Part shown: positions 34,854 to 43,285 of the stretch, one piece after another
Layout of the letters: every line of letters starts with the position of its first letter
Position numbering within the stretch: the stretch's first letter is position 1
Origin: Streptomyces rishiriensis
Lineage (GTDB): Bacteria > Actinomycetota > Actinomycetes > Streptomycetales > Streptomycetaceae
DNA length: 64,000 nt
Reading direction: 5' to 3'
NCBI RefSeq assembly: GCF_030815485.1
Contig: NZ_JAUSWV010000002.1
Span: 6,944,001-7,008,000, forward strand
Position numbers and translations under genes: made by a program
Notes under the pieces: model-generated
What the model was told of the DNA's origin: nothing
Databases searched by the model: none
Seen by the model: the letters and a program-made list of their open reading frames with translations, nothing else

Positions 34854-35711
34854 ATGTCCACCTTCACCGCCCCCGACGGAACCCGCCTCGCCTGCCACGA
34901 GTCGGGAGACGGGCCGCCCCTGGTCTGTCTGCCCGGCGGGCCCTTGCAGTCCGCCGGTTACCTGGGCGACCTGGGCGGGCTCACGTCGCATCACCGGCTC
35001 ATCGGGCTGGATCCGCGGGGCACGGGGGAGTCGGCGACTCCGCGGGACACGGCGTCGTACCGGTGCGATCGCCTGGTCGACGACGTCGAGGCCCTGCGTG
35101 GGCATCTCGGCCTCGACCGGATGGATCTCCTCGCGCACTCCGCCGGAGCCAACCTCGCGGTGCTCTACGCCGCCCGCCACCCCGATCGCGTCGCCCGACT
35201 CCTGCTGATCACCCCGAGCGTCTACGCCGTCGGTCTCCAGATCACCGCCGAGGACCGTCTCGCCACGGCCCGTCTGCGTCGGGACGAACCGTGGTTCGCC
35301 GCTGCGTACGCGGCGCTGGAAGCGGTTACCGCCGGGCGCGCCACGGCCGACTCCTGGGCCGCCGTCGCCCCCTTCTGGCACGCCCGCTGGGACGAGGCGG
35401 CCCGCGCCTTCGACGAGGCAGGAGACCGGGCGAAGAACCACGAGGCTGCTCCCGCGCACATGGCCCAGGGCGCCTTCTCCCCGGCTGCCACCCGTGAGGC
35501 GCTGACGGCCTTCTCGTCGCCGGTCCTGCTCCTGGCGGGGGAGACGGACCCGGCGGCTCCGCCACCGGTGATGAGGGAGTTCGCGCAACTGTTCCCGAAC
35601 GCGGAACTCATCGTGCAGCCGGGAGCGAGCCACTTTCCCTGGCGGGACGATGCCGTGCGGTTCGTGGCGAACGTGAAGGCGTTCACGGGCGGTGCCGCCG
35701 TTCCGGTGTGA
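34854..35711 (+). CDS. Alpha/beta hydrolase
   Basis: The protein has 285 residues. It is an alpha/beta-hydrolase fold with oxyanion segment CLPGGPL, GLDPRGTGES, nucleophile Ser in LLAHSAGANL, acid Asp in LAGETDPAAP and His in PGASHFPW. The overall pattern resembles proline iminopeptidase-like and haloalkane/epoxide hydrolase relatives, so substrate cannot be assigned. ATG 34854 lacks a strong ribosome site. It is convergent with the ATPase downstream, with only 38 bases between stops. Confidence 0.85.
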   Translation: MSTFTAPDGTRLACHESGDGPPLVCLPGGPLQSAGYLGDLGGLTSHHRLIGLDPRGTGESATPRDTASYRCDRLVDDVEALRGHLGLDRMDLLAHSAGANLAVLYAARHPDRVARLLLITPSVYAVGLQITAEDRLATARLRRDEPWFAAAYAALEAVTAGRATADSWAAVAPFWHARWDEAARAFDEAGDRAKNHEAAPAHMAQGAFSPAATREALTAFSSPVLLLAGETDPAAPPPVMREFAQLFPNAELIVQPGASHFPWRDDAVRFVANVKAFTGGAAVPV

Positions 35712-35749
35712 TCCGACCCCGCCTGAGCGGCGAGGGACTGGCACTCAGG

Positions 35750-36703
35750 TCAGTGAAGTGATGCCGGGCCCGGGACGAACTCCGGGTCCACCTGGGCGGC
35801 CAGGTCCTGGCCCGTCGCAGCGTCCGCCCAGGCGCGGGCGTTGCGGAGGTGGAACTCCACGGCGTGGCGGTGCATTGCCGGCCAGTTCTTCTCGCGGGCG
35901 TCGACCGTCTCGCGCAGCAGCCTGAGGGCGTGACGGTTGGGTTCCTCCAACTCGCCCTGTGGGCGACCCCGTTCGGCCGAGCGGACCCAGGGGGAGACGA
36001 CGAGGTGGGTGAGGAGGTCGTCGCCCACTTCCTCCTTGAGGAAGAGCAGGTCGTCCTCGCCGGTCACCTTGTTGCCGACCACGGCGAGCGGGATGCCGAA
36101 CTCGCGTGCGTTGTCGCGGTACTGGCGGTAGACGGAGACGCCCTTGCGGGTGGGTTCGGCCACCAGGAACGTCATGTCGAAGCGAGTGAAGAGACCGGAG
36201 GCGAAGGCGTCGGCGCCGGCCGTCATGTCCATCACCAGGTACTCGCCCGGGCCGTCCACCAGATGGCTCAGATAGAGCTCCACCGCGCCGAGTTTGGAGT
36301 GGTAGCAGGCGACCCCCAGGTCGCTCTCGTCGAACTCGCCCGTCACCATCAGCGGCACGCCACCGACCCGCTGGACGTGCCGCGTGTGCAGTTCGTCGTC
36401 GCCCAGCAGGCGCAGCAGCCGGGAGCCGCGGCCCGGCGGGGTCGTCTTGACCATCGCCTCGCGGGAGGCGATCCGGGCGTTGGTACCGCGCAGCAGGTCC
36501 TTGAGGTCACTCAGATGCGCGGCGAGGGGCGGCGCCTCGAAGGGCGCCGTGTCCGCCGCGGGGTCCAGCGCCTCGGCCAGATGCTGGTTGATGTCCCCGT
36601 CCACGGCCAGCACCGGTGCCCCGGATCGCGCCAACTGCCGGGCGAACAGAGCGGACAGCGTCGTCTTGCCACTTCCGCCCTTCCCCACGAACGCGACGCG
36701 CAT
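35750..36703 (-). CDS. CooC/MinD-like P-loop ATPase
   Basis: The protein has 317 residues. The deviant Walker A motif GKGGSGKTT (about residues 8-16) has the signature lysine of the SIMIBI class, with switch element DGDINQHL and Walker B-like VMDMTAGADAF. CooC-type members load metal (nickel) into enzymes, and others partition cargo. No target enzyme is adjacent. ATG 36703 lies seven bases after AAGGGGG; GTG 36706 directly upstream is an alternative. A Zur-like box covers 36720-36734, immediately ahead of the start, so zinc-dependent repression is a reasonable inference. Confidence 0.8.
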   Translation of the reverse strand: MRVAFVGKGGSGKTTLSALFARQLARSGAPVLAVDGDINQHLAEALDPAADTAPFEAPPLAAHLSDLKDLLRGTNARIASREAMVKTTPPGRGSRLLRLLGDDELHTRHVQRVGGVPLMVTGEFDESDLGVACYHSKLGAVELYLSHLVDGPGEYLVMDMTAGADAFASGLFTRFDMTFLVAEPTRKGVSVYRQYRDNAREFGIPLAVVGNKVTGEDDLLFLKEEVGDDLLTHLVVSPWVRSAERGRPQGELEEPNRHALRLLRETVDAREKNWPAMHRHAVEFHLRNARAWADAATGQDLAAQVDPEFVPGPASLH

Positions 36704-36719
36704 CACAGCACCCCCTTGT

Positions 36720-36734
36720 TGAAAATGAATGTCA
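36720..36734. promoter_or_regulatory. Zur-like box
   Basis: TGAAAATGAATGTCA matches 13 of 15 positions of the Streptomyces Zur consensus as I remember it (TGAAAATGATTTTCA). It lies 17 bases upstream of the leftward CooC-like ATPase start and 95 bases upstream of the rightward acetyltransferase. Zur would repress from it under zinc sufficiency. Confidence 0.5.
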
Positions 36735-36817
36735 TGTGGCTAGATTTAGGGGCGCGCCGCGACCTCTGTCAAATCCGGGAGTGATGGTCAAGTGATCAAC
36801 TTTGCTCGCTTAATGCA

Positions 36818-36823
36818 TATAAT
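36818..36823 (+). promoter_or_regulatory. Consensus -10 element for a leaderless transcript
   Basis: A perfect TATAAT ends seven bases before GTG 36830. The expected transcription start would then fall on the first base of that GTG, giving a leaderless mRNA for the acetyltransferase. The -35 region is weak. Confidence 0.55.
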
Positions 36824-36829
36824 GTGCAA

Positions 36830-37375
36830 GTGCGTGACTATTGCATCAGGCCCGCGGGCCCCGAGGACCTCGACGGCGCCCGAGCCGTCATGCTCGACAC
36901 CGTCTACCGCGATTTCGGAACCGGTTACGTGCCCCGCTGGCACGGCGACATCATCGACCCCGTCGCCGCCTACCTCGTCCCGGCCCGCCACGTCCTGCTG
37001 GTCGCGCTCGACGGCGAGGACGGCGAGGACGGCGAGGTCGTCGCCACGGCGGCCCTGGACTCCCGTGGTCCCGCGCATCCGCCCAACCCACGCCGTGTCG
37101 CCGAGCGCTACCCCTCCGGCACGACCGCGCAACTGCGTCGCGTCTACGTCCGCCGGGAGCACCGGCGGCGTGGCATCGCGCGGCGGCTGGTCGCCGAACT
37201 CCTCGCCTTCGCGGCCGCGGACGGCGGCTATCGGTCCGTCTACCTGCACACGGACCCGGCCGTGGAGGGAGCGGAGGGGTTCTGGCGGTCGCTCGGCACC
37301 GTCGTGCACGACGAGCGGGAGGAACTGACCGGCGGCCAGCGCATCGTGCACTTCGACGTCCCTCTCGACATCTGA
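36830..37375 (+). CDS. GNAT-family N-acetyltransferase
   Basis: The protein has 181 residues. The GNAT core is clear: RRVYVRREHRRRGIARRLV contains the acetyl-CoA pyrophosphate loop RRRGIA (about residue 110), with beta5/alpha4 SVYLHTDPAVEGAEGFW after it. It acetylates an unknown amine or amino-acid-like substrate. GTG 36830 is preferred because a TATAAT -10 places transcription start there; GTG 36824, in frame, is the alternative. It lies upstream of, and co-directional with, the ABC/MFS genes, separated by 127 pyrimidine-rich bases. Confidence 0.82.
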   Translation: MRDYCIRPAGPEDLDGARAVMLDTVYRDFGTGYVPRWHGDIIDPVAAYLVPARHVLLVALDGEDGEDGEVVATAALDSRGPAHPPNPRRVAERYPSGTTAQLRRVYVRREHRRRGIARRLVAELLAFAAADGGYRSVYLHTDPAVEGAEGFWRSLGTVVHDEREELTGGQRIVHFDVPLDI

Positions 37376-37502
37376 TCCGACGTCTGTTGCGACGTCTGTT
37401 CCGGTGTTTCTCCCGGCGTCCCCCTCGGCGTCCCGCTCCCCACCACTCCCTCCCTTTCCGCCCCTCCTTCCTCCCGCTCTCGTCCCACAGGCCGGTAACT
37501 TC

Positions 37503-39023
37503 ATGCGCTTCCCCCGTCGTCCCCGCCATGCCCGTCCTCCCCGGCTCCTCGCCGCCTTCCTCCTCACCCCGCTGCTCGCCGGCTGCTTCGCCTCCTCAGA
37601 CGGTGACGGCGGCGCGGGATCCGGCGCCGACAACGGCTCCCGGTTGCGCGTCGCCCTGGCTTTCCCGCCCGCCGAGAACCTCTCTCCCCACGGCGCCGAC
37701 GCGACGATCCTCAGTCGTCTCGGGGTCACCGAGGGGCTGACCACCCTTGACGCCAACGGCGCCGCCGCCCCCGCGCTCGCCGCCTCCTGGCGCCGTGAGG
37801 ACGAGCGCAATTGGCTGTTCACCCTGCGCGAGGCCGCTTTCCAGGACGGCACGGACGTCACGCCGGCCGCCGTCGCCGCTTCCCTCACGCATGCCACCGA
37901 GGCGGAGCCGCCCCCGGCCGCCCTGTCCGGCATCACCCTCACGGCGACAGCGGAGGGCAGTACCGGCGTACGGGTCACCACCGCCGCCCCCGACCCGGTC
38001 CTGCCCCTGCGCCTGTCCAGCCCCGGCCTTGCCGTCCTCGCCCCGAAGGCCTACGGCGCGAAGGGAGCCGTCGACCCGGTCGGCACCGCCACCGGACCCT
38101 TCGAACTCACCGAAGTCACCGGCGCCACCGCCGCCGCTCTCGACCGCTTCGACGACTACTGGGGCGGCCGGGCCCAGGCCTCCGGCGTCGACGTGCGCTT
38201 CATCGCCGACGGAACCGCCCGCGCCAACGCCCTGCGCACCGGGCAGGTGGACCTCGCCGAGGCGATACCCGTCGCCCAGGCCGCCACCCTCGACGCGGAC
38301 ACCCGCCGCGAGACCGCCACGACCCGCACCACCAGCCTGCTTCTCAACGTGAAGTCCGGCGTCTTCAAGGATCCGGCCTTGCGGGCCGCCGCGCGCGCGG
38401 CCGTCGACACCGCCGCCCTCGCCGAGGGCGTCTACGAGGGTCACGCGGACGCCGGCGCCGGCCTGTACGGCCCCGCCGTCACCTGGGCCGAGAGCAAGCG
38501 CGTCCGGCCCGTCGGGCGCGTGAGGGCCGGTAGCCCCGACGGTGCTTCGCTCACCCTCGCCACCTACGACAACCGACCCGAACTCCCGGAAGTGGCACAG
38601 GTGTTGAAGCAGCAACTGGAGAAGGCCGGCTTCCGGGTGAAACTGGAGGTGCGTGAGTACTCGAGGCTGGAGAGCGACGCGCTCGCCGGGAAGTTCGACG
38701 CCTTCGTCGGCGCCCGCAACAGCCTCCTCGACACCGGCGACCCCGTCTCCCTGCCGGCCAGTGACTTCGCCTGCGACGGCGGCTACAACCTCGCCCTGCT
38801 GTGCGACAAGGGCGTCGACCGGGCGGTCGCCGAGGCGCAGACGGTCTCCGACACCGGCGAGCGCCAGGACGCCGCCATGGCGGCCGAGGCAGCGATCCTC
38901 GGCACCGACGCCGTCGTCCCGCTCGTCCATCAGCGCGTCATCACGGGGGTCGGCGCCGGGGTCGGCGGTGCGCTGCTCGATCCCTACGAGCGCACCCTCG
39001 TCGGCGCCGGGACCCGGCGCTGA
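37503..39023 (+). CDS. Oligopeptide/nickel-type ABC substrate-binding lipoprotein
   Basis: The protein has 506 residues. The lipobox is LLAGC (Cys about residue 25). The mature part is an SBP_bac_5 (DppA/OppA/NikA) domain: RVALAFPPAENLSPHG, WLFTLREAAFQDGTDVT and LLLNVKSGVFKDPALRAA-type segments. Ligands of the family include peptides, nickel and metallophore complexes. No discriminating residue is visible. ATG 37503 has a weak ribosome site. The gene is four bases before the fused permease, forming an importer operon that lacks its own ATPases. Confidence 0.87.
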   Translation: MRFPRRPRHARPPRLLAAFLLTPLLAGCFASSDGDGGAGSGADNGSRLRVALAFPPAENLSPHGADATILSRLGVTEGLTTLDANGAAAPALAASWRREDERNWLFTLREAAFQDGTDVTPAAVAASLTHATEAEPPPAALSGITLTATAEGSTGVRVTTAAPDPVLPLRLSSPGLAVLAPKAYGAKGAVDPVGTATGPFELTEVTGATAAALDRFDDYWGGRAQASGVDVRFIADGTARANALRTGQVDLAEAIPVAQAATLDADTRRETATTRTTSLLLNVKSGVFKDPALRAAARAAVDTAALAEGVYEGHADAGAGLYGPAVTWAESKRVRPVGRVRAGSPDGASLTLATYDNRPELPEVAQVLKQQLEKAGFRVKLEVREYSRLESDALAGKFDAFVGARNSLLDTGDPVSLPASDFACDGGYNLALLCDKGVDRAVAEAQTVSDTGERQDAAMAAEAAILGTDAVVPLVHQRVITGVGAGVGGALLDPYERTLVGAGTRR

Positions 39024-39027
39024 CGGC

Positions 39028-40821
39028 ATGAGGAGCAGGCTGGGCGCGCTGCTGTGGCGTGCCGTGCTGGCCGCCCTGCTGGTGTGCGGCATCGGGCTGC
39101 TGCCCTGGCTGTCGCACACCGACCCGGCGCTGACCGTACTGAAGGCGCGGTCCGCCGACCGTGACGCGACGCCCGAGGTGCTCGCCGACATCCGCGCCCG
39201 ACTCGGTGTGGACGAAGGCCCGTTGCGCCTTCTCGGGCAGTGGCTCGCGGGGTTGCCGCGCGGGGACGCCGGACGGTCGTGGATCTCCGGTGCCGACGTC
39301 CTGCCCGGCGTCCTGGAGGCTCTCGGCGCGTCCCTGCTGCTGATGCTCGTCGCGTCGGCGGTCGCCCTGGTCACCGCCGCCGGTGTGTGCGCCCGCACGC
39401 TGTGCCTCGGAGCGCGGCGGCGCCTGGCGGGCCGGCCCGGCGGCGGTTCCGGGTCCGCCGTGCTCGCCGCACTGCCCGAGTTCCTGACCGCTTCCGTGCT
39501 CGCCACCGTCGTCGGTGTGCAGTGGGGATGGCTGCCCGCCGTCGGCTGGTACGGCCCGCAGTGGACGGTGCTGCCCGCGCTCGCCCTGGGGCTGCCCGCG
39601 GGCGCCGTCCTCGGCCGCCTGCTCGACGACCAGCTGCCGGCGGCCTTCGCAGAGCCCTGGGCGTCGGCCGCCGCCGCGCGCGGAACGACCGGCCGCAGCA
39701 TCGCCCGCAAGGCGCTGCGCCGCTGTGTGCCAGGACTGCTGCCCAACCTCGGGCTGTTCGTCGTGGGCCTGACCGGCGGGTCGGTCGCCGTGGAACAGAT
39801 CTTCGACATCCCCGGCCTCGGCCGGACCACCCTCCAGGCCGCGATCGCGCAGGATCTGCCCGTCCTCCAGGCCGGCACCCTCGTCCTCGTCGCCCTCGCG
39901 GCCGCCACCACCGTCGGCGCCCGCCTCGCCGCCCGGCTGCTCATCGGTCCCGCGCTGCGCGACGGCGCGCTGCACACGCTCCACCGGCCGTCGCCGCCGG
40001 TCCGCAGGATCCTGCCGGTCGCCTACGGTCTCGCACTGTCCGTCGTCATCCTCCTCGGGCTGCCCCGCGATCCGCTCGCCCTCGACACCGCGGCCCGCCT
40101 CCGATCGCCCTCCGCCGCCCATCCGTTCGGCACCGACGCGCTCGGCCGCGACGTCCTCGCCCGGGTCGCGCACGGCGCCCTCGACACCCTCCTGCTCGCC
40201 CTCGCCATCAGCGCGATCGGCCTGACGGCCGGAGTCCTGCTCGGGCTGCTGCCCCGGTTGTCCGGGCCGCTGGTCGACACCGTGAACGCCGTACCGCCGG
40301 TGCTGGCCGCGCTGCTCGTCGCCGCGGTGTGGGGCAGCGGACCCACGACGCCCGTTCTCGCCGTGGCCGTCGTGGCCTGGGCGCCGCTCGCCGCGCACAC
40401 GTCCGCGCTGCTGCGGCAGGAACGGGCCACCCTCCACCTGACCGCCACCCGCGCCCTCGGCGCCGGTCCCGGGTACCTGCTCAGGAACGAGCTGCTGCCC
40501 GCCGTCCTCCCGCCCGTCGCCCGGCACGCCCTTCTGCGGCTGCCCGGCATCGCCCTCGCCCTGGCCTCGCTCGGCTTCCTCGGCCTCGGCGCCCAGCCGC
40601 CGTCCCCGGAGTGGGGCCTGCTCCTCGCCGAGAACCAGCCCTACGCCGAACGCGCCCCCTGGGCCGTGCTCGCCCCCGCCGCCGTCCTCGCCCTTCTCGG
40701 CGCACTTGCGGTGACCGCGGCCGGCGGACTGCGACGACCGAGGCCACGGCCCACCCGTACGGCAGACCCGGTCGCCGACGAACAGCCGTCCCGTTCAGCC
40801 GAGTCGACGGTGACCGCATGA
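39028..40821 (+). CDS. Fused DppB-DppC type ABC permease
   Basis: The protein has 597 residues. The N-terminal half (about 1-310) is a DppB-like permease with VEQIFDIPGLGRTTLQAA, and the C-terminal half (about 320-580) a DppC-like permease with HPFGTDALGRDVLAR and SLGFLGLGAQPPSPEWG. Normally these are separate proteins of about 300 residues each, so this is a natural fusion of both channel subunits. It needs DppD/DppF-type ATPases, which are not nearby. ATG 39028 begins five bases after the binding-protein stop. The stop overlaps the MFS start (ATGA). Confidence 0.88.
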   Translation: MRSRLGALLWRAVLAALLVCGIGLLPWLSHTDPALTVLKARSADRDATPEVLADIRARLGVDEGPLRLLGQWLAGLPRGDAGRSWISGADVLPGVLEALGASLLLMLVASAVALVTAAGVCARTLCLGARRRLAGRPGGGSGSAVLAALPEFLTASVLATVVGVQWGWLPAVGWYGPQWTVLPALALGLPAGAVLGRLLDDQLPAAFAEPWASAAAARGTTGRSIARKALRRCVPGLLPNLGLFVVGLTGGSVAVEQIFDIPGLGRTTLQAAIAQDLPVLQAGTLVLVALAAATTVGARLAARLLIGPALRDGALHTLHRPSPPVRRILPVAYGLALSVVILLGLPRDPLALDTAARLRSPSAAHPFGTDALGRDVLARVAHGALDTLLLALAISAIGLTAGVLLGLLPRLSGPLVDTVNAVPPVLAALLVAAVWGSGPTTPVLAVAVVAWAPLAAHTSALLRQERATLHLTATRALGAGPGYLLRNELLPAVLPPVARHALLRLPGIALALASLGFLGLGAQPPSPEWGLLLAENQPYAERAPWAVLAPAAVLALLGALAVTAAGGLRRPRPRPTRTADPVADEQPSRSAESTVTA

Positions 40822-42062
40822 CGGTGACACACCTCTTCCCGCGCCGCGTCGCGAAGGGGGCGCCCCCGCTCTCTCCCCTTCTACGTCTGCTGATCCTCAC
40901 CCAACTCGCTTTCAACGTCGGCTTCTTCGCCGTCCTGCCCTTCCTCGCCGAGCATCTCGGCGACGCGATCGGCATGGCGGGCTGGCTGGTCGGGTTCGTG
41001 CTGGGGCTGCGGACCTTCAGCCAGCAGGGGCTGTTCGTGGTCGGCGGGGCGCTCGCCGACCGGTACGGCGTCCGTCCCGTCGTGCTCGCCGGGTGCGCGC
41101 TGCGCATCGCCGGGTTCGGCTGGCTCGGTCACGCCGAGCGGACCTGGACGGTCGTCGGGGCGGTGCTGCTGATCGGGTTGGCGGCCGCGCTGTTCTCCCC
41201 CGCAGTCGAGTCCGAGGTGGCGCGGCAGGCCGTCGTCCACGAGGAAGCGGGCGGTGGGCCGCGGACCCGGGTGCTGGCCCTGTTCACCGTCGCCGGGCAG
41301 GCCGGGGCGTTCGTCGGGCCGTTGCTCGGCGCGCTGCTCCTCGCCGTCGACTTCCGCACGGTGTGTCTGGCCGGAGCCGGTGTCTTCGTCCTCGTCCTCG
41401 CCGGTCACGCGTGGCTGCTGCCGCAGCACATCCCCGGCCGCTCCCGGATCCAGGTACGCGGCGGTGTCGGCCCGTTGCTCCGCAACCGCGGCTTCCTGGC
41501 CCTGTGCTGCGCGTACGGCGCCTATCTCCTCGCCTACAACCAGCTCTACCTCGCCCTGCCCGCCGAGGTGGAGCGGGCGGCCGCCTCGCAGGCGCCGCTG
41601 GCCTGGCTGTTCGCCCTGTCGTCGCTGCTGGTCGTGACCGCCCAGCTGCCCGTCACGCGGTGGGCGGGGGAGCGGATCGGCCTGCGCCGCTCCATGGCGG
41701 CCGGGCTCGCGCTCATCGCCGCGGGGTTCGCGGTCGTGGCCGCCGCCCTGCCCGCCGGAAGGACCGGCACGGCCGGGCTGCTGCCCGCGACGGGCTTCGT
41801 CCTGCTGCTCACGCTCGGTCAGATGCTCGTCGTCCCCGCCGCCCGCGCCTGGGTGCCCGACCTCGCCGAGGAGGGCCGGCTCGGCCTGTACACCGGGGCG
41901 CTGTCCTCCGTCTCCGGGCTGATCGTGCTGCTCGGCAGCGCTGCCACCGGCACTCTCCTGGACGCGGGGCTGCCCCCGGCCGTCCCCTGGCTCCTCCTGG
42001 CCGCCGTACCGGCCGCGGCCGTCGCGCTCCTTCCCCGGCGGCCGCGACCGCGGCAGCGCTGA
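40818..42062 (+). CDS. MFS exporter
   Basis: The protein has 414 residues with 12 predicted membrane segments. The MFS loop motif reads GGALADRYGVRPVV. It is co-translated with the fused permease (ATGA overlap). The pairing of an Opp/Nik-type importer with an MFS exporter in one operon resembles opine-metallophore operons (CntA-CntE of Staphylococcus), but the biosynthetic genes are absent here. Drug or amino-acid-derivative export is equally possible. Confidence 0.83.
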   Translation: MTVTHLFPRRVAKGAPPLSPLLRLLILTQLAFNVGFFAVLPFLAEHLGDAIGMAGWLVGFVLGLRTFSQQGLFVVGGALADRYGVRPVVLAGCALRIAGFGWLGHAERTWTVVGAVLLIGLAAALFSPAVESEVARQAVVHEEAGGGPRTRVLALFTVAGQAGAFVGPLLGALLLAVDFRTVCLAGAGVFVLVLAGHAWLLPQHIPGRSRIQVRGGVGPLLRNRGFLALCCAYGAYLLAYNQLYLALPAEVERAAASQAPLAWLFALSSLLVVTAQLPVTRWAGERIGLRRSMAAGLALIAAGFAVVAAALPAGRTGTAGLLPATGFVLLLTLGQMLVVPAARAWVPDLAEEGRLGLYTGALSSVSGLIVLLGSAATGTLLDAGLPPAVPWLLLAAVPAAAVALLPRRPRPRQR

Positions 42063-42105
42063 ACGGGGCAGCGCTGAACGGGGCAGCGCTGAACGGGGCG
42101 GCGCA
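42061..42105. repeat. Three tandem 15-bp repeats
   Basis: GAACGGGGCAGCGCT is repeated exactly or nearly so at 42061-42075, 42076-42090 and 42091-42105, overlapping the MFS stop codon. It is likely slippage-derived and could let the C-terminus vary between strains. Confidence 0.85.
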
Positions 42106-42121
42106 GGGACGCGACAGCCCC

Positions 42122-42232
42122 TACCGGTGGGACGCGTGTACGCGGAGGAACGTGCACGCGGCAGCGCCTGTCCGCGATGGGGCGTACCGGTGGGAGGACG
42201 TGAGAGCGGAAGAACGTGAACGCGGGAGCGCC
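42122..42232. repeat. Imperfect direct duplication in the intergenic region
   Basis: 42122-42168 and 42185-42232 are diverged copies of one segment, each starting TACCGGTGGGA and containing GAACGTG and ACGCGG. No gene is seen between 42063 and 42421; the rest of this gap is this duplication, the 15-bp repeats and a hairpin. Confidence 0.65.
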
Positions 42233-42360
42233 GGCCGCCGTATCGGTCGGACGTGGGAGGACCCGTCACCATGAGTGCGTCGTCGGCGTGCTGGGCCTCG
42301 CGGCTGCCGCCTTCGCCGTCGTACGGACGCGGAGCGGCACGGTCGTAGAACGCGGGAAAG

Positions 42361-42412
42361 CCCATGGGGCAGGGCCCGGACCGTGAAACCGGTCCGGGCC
42401 CTGCCCCATGGG
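42361..42412. terminator. Bidirectional hairpin terminator
   Basis: A perfect 23-bp inverted repeat (42361-42383 with 42390-42412) and a 6-base loop lie immediately beyond the stop of the leftward phosphatidyltransferase and downstream of the MFS gene. It separates two transcription units. Confidence 0.88.
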
Positions 42413-42421
42413 AGAGAGGAG

Positions 42422-43177
42422 CTACACGAGTTCCAGCAGCTTCGGCGCCGGCGTCTGCGCGGCGATCCGCGAGGTCCGCCACAGCCACAGCACGTCCCGG
42501 CCGAAGGACCACACCAGCGAGCCCAGCGCCAGCAGGACGACGGCGAAGTTGGCCGCGAACGGCAGCAGGTCCGCGCCCGCCAGCAGCAGCAGGACACCCT
42601 GGAGCGCGGCGACCGTCTTGCGCGCGGTGCTCGGCGGGAGCGGGGCGTTGAGCCAGGGGGCGACGCGGGCCGCCGCGACGAACACGTAGCGCATGCCGCC
42701 GATGAGAAGGACCCACGGGCCCAGTGCCATCGAGACGTACACGCTGAGCACCAGGATCAGGAACGCGTCGACCTCCATGTCGAAGCGCGCGCCCAGGGCC
42801 GTCGAGGTGCCGGTGCGGCGGGCGACCTTGCCGTCGACGCCGTCGAGGATCAGGGCCACGGCCGTCAGACCGACCAGCAGCGTCACCGGAGGCGTGCTCT
42901 CGAAGGAGTCCGCGACCAGCGCGGTCACCCCGCCGACCAGGGTCGCCCGGCCGAGCGTGACCCGGTTGGCAGGGCCGAACGAGCGCAGACTGGAGCGGTG
43001 CAGCGCCCGGGAGAGCACCCCCCAGGTGGCGATGGCGAAGACGAGGCCGGTCACCCAGCCCGCCGGCCCCAGGCCGATCGCCGAGCCGAGCAGAGCCAGC
43101 AACAGGATCTGAACGCCCGCTCCCACAGCGGTCTCCTGCTGAACCAGCCTCGCGTCGTAAGTGTTGTTCAGGGCCAC
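42422..43177 (-). CDS. CDP-alcohol phosphatidyltransferase family protein
   Basis: The protein has 251 residues with about six membrane segments. The complete catalytic signature DxxDGxxARxxxxxxxxGxxxDxxxD is seen from DGVDGKVARRT to RFDMEVDAF. It joins a CDP-activated lipid to an alcohol (for example inositol, glycerol phosphate or another polyol) in the membrane; the acceptor is unknown. GTG 43177 follows GGAGGA by seven bases, which fixes the start. It is divergent from the dehydrogenase across 108 bases and probably belongs functionally with the following cluster. Confidence 0.9.
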   Translation of the reverse strand: MALNNTYDARLVQQETAVGAGVQILLLALLGSAIGLGPAGWVTGLVFAIATWGVLSRALHRSSLRSFGPANRVTLGRATLVGGVTALVADSFESTPPVTLLVGLTAVALILDGVDGKVARRTGTSTALGARFDMEVDAFLILVLSVYVSMALGPWVLLIGGMRYVFVAAARVAPWLNAPLPPSTARKTVAALQGVLLLLAGADLLPFAANFAVVLLALGSLVWSFGRDVLWLWRTSRIAAQTPAPKLLELV

Positions 43178-43285
43178 CGCACATTCCTCCGGCCAGATGA
43201 CAAAGATGATCAGTGCCGCGTACTGTGCGCGGACTGTGCACACCTCGGTACGTGGGCCGGTTGCCGATCGTTCAGGAGAATGCCG

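Noticed and set aside
37503..42062. Complete opine-metallophore cluster
   Set aside because: No nicotianamine-synthase-like or opine dehydrogenase gene and no ABC ATPases are present, so only a transport resemblance can be claimed.
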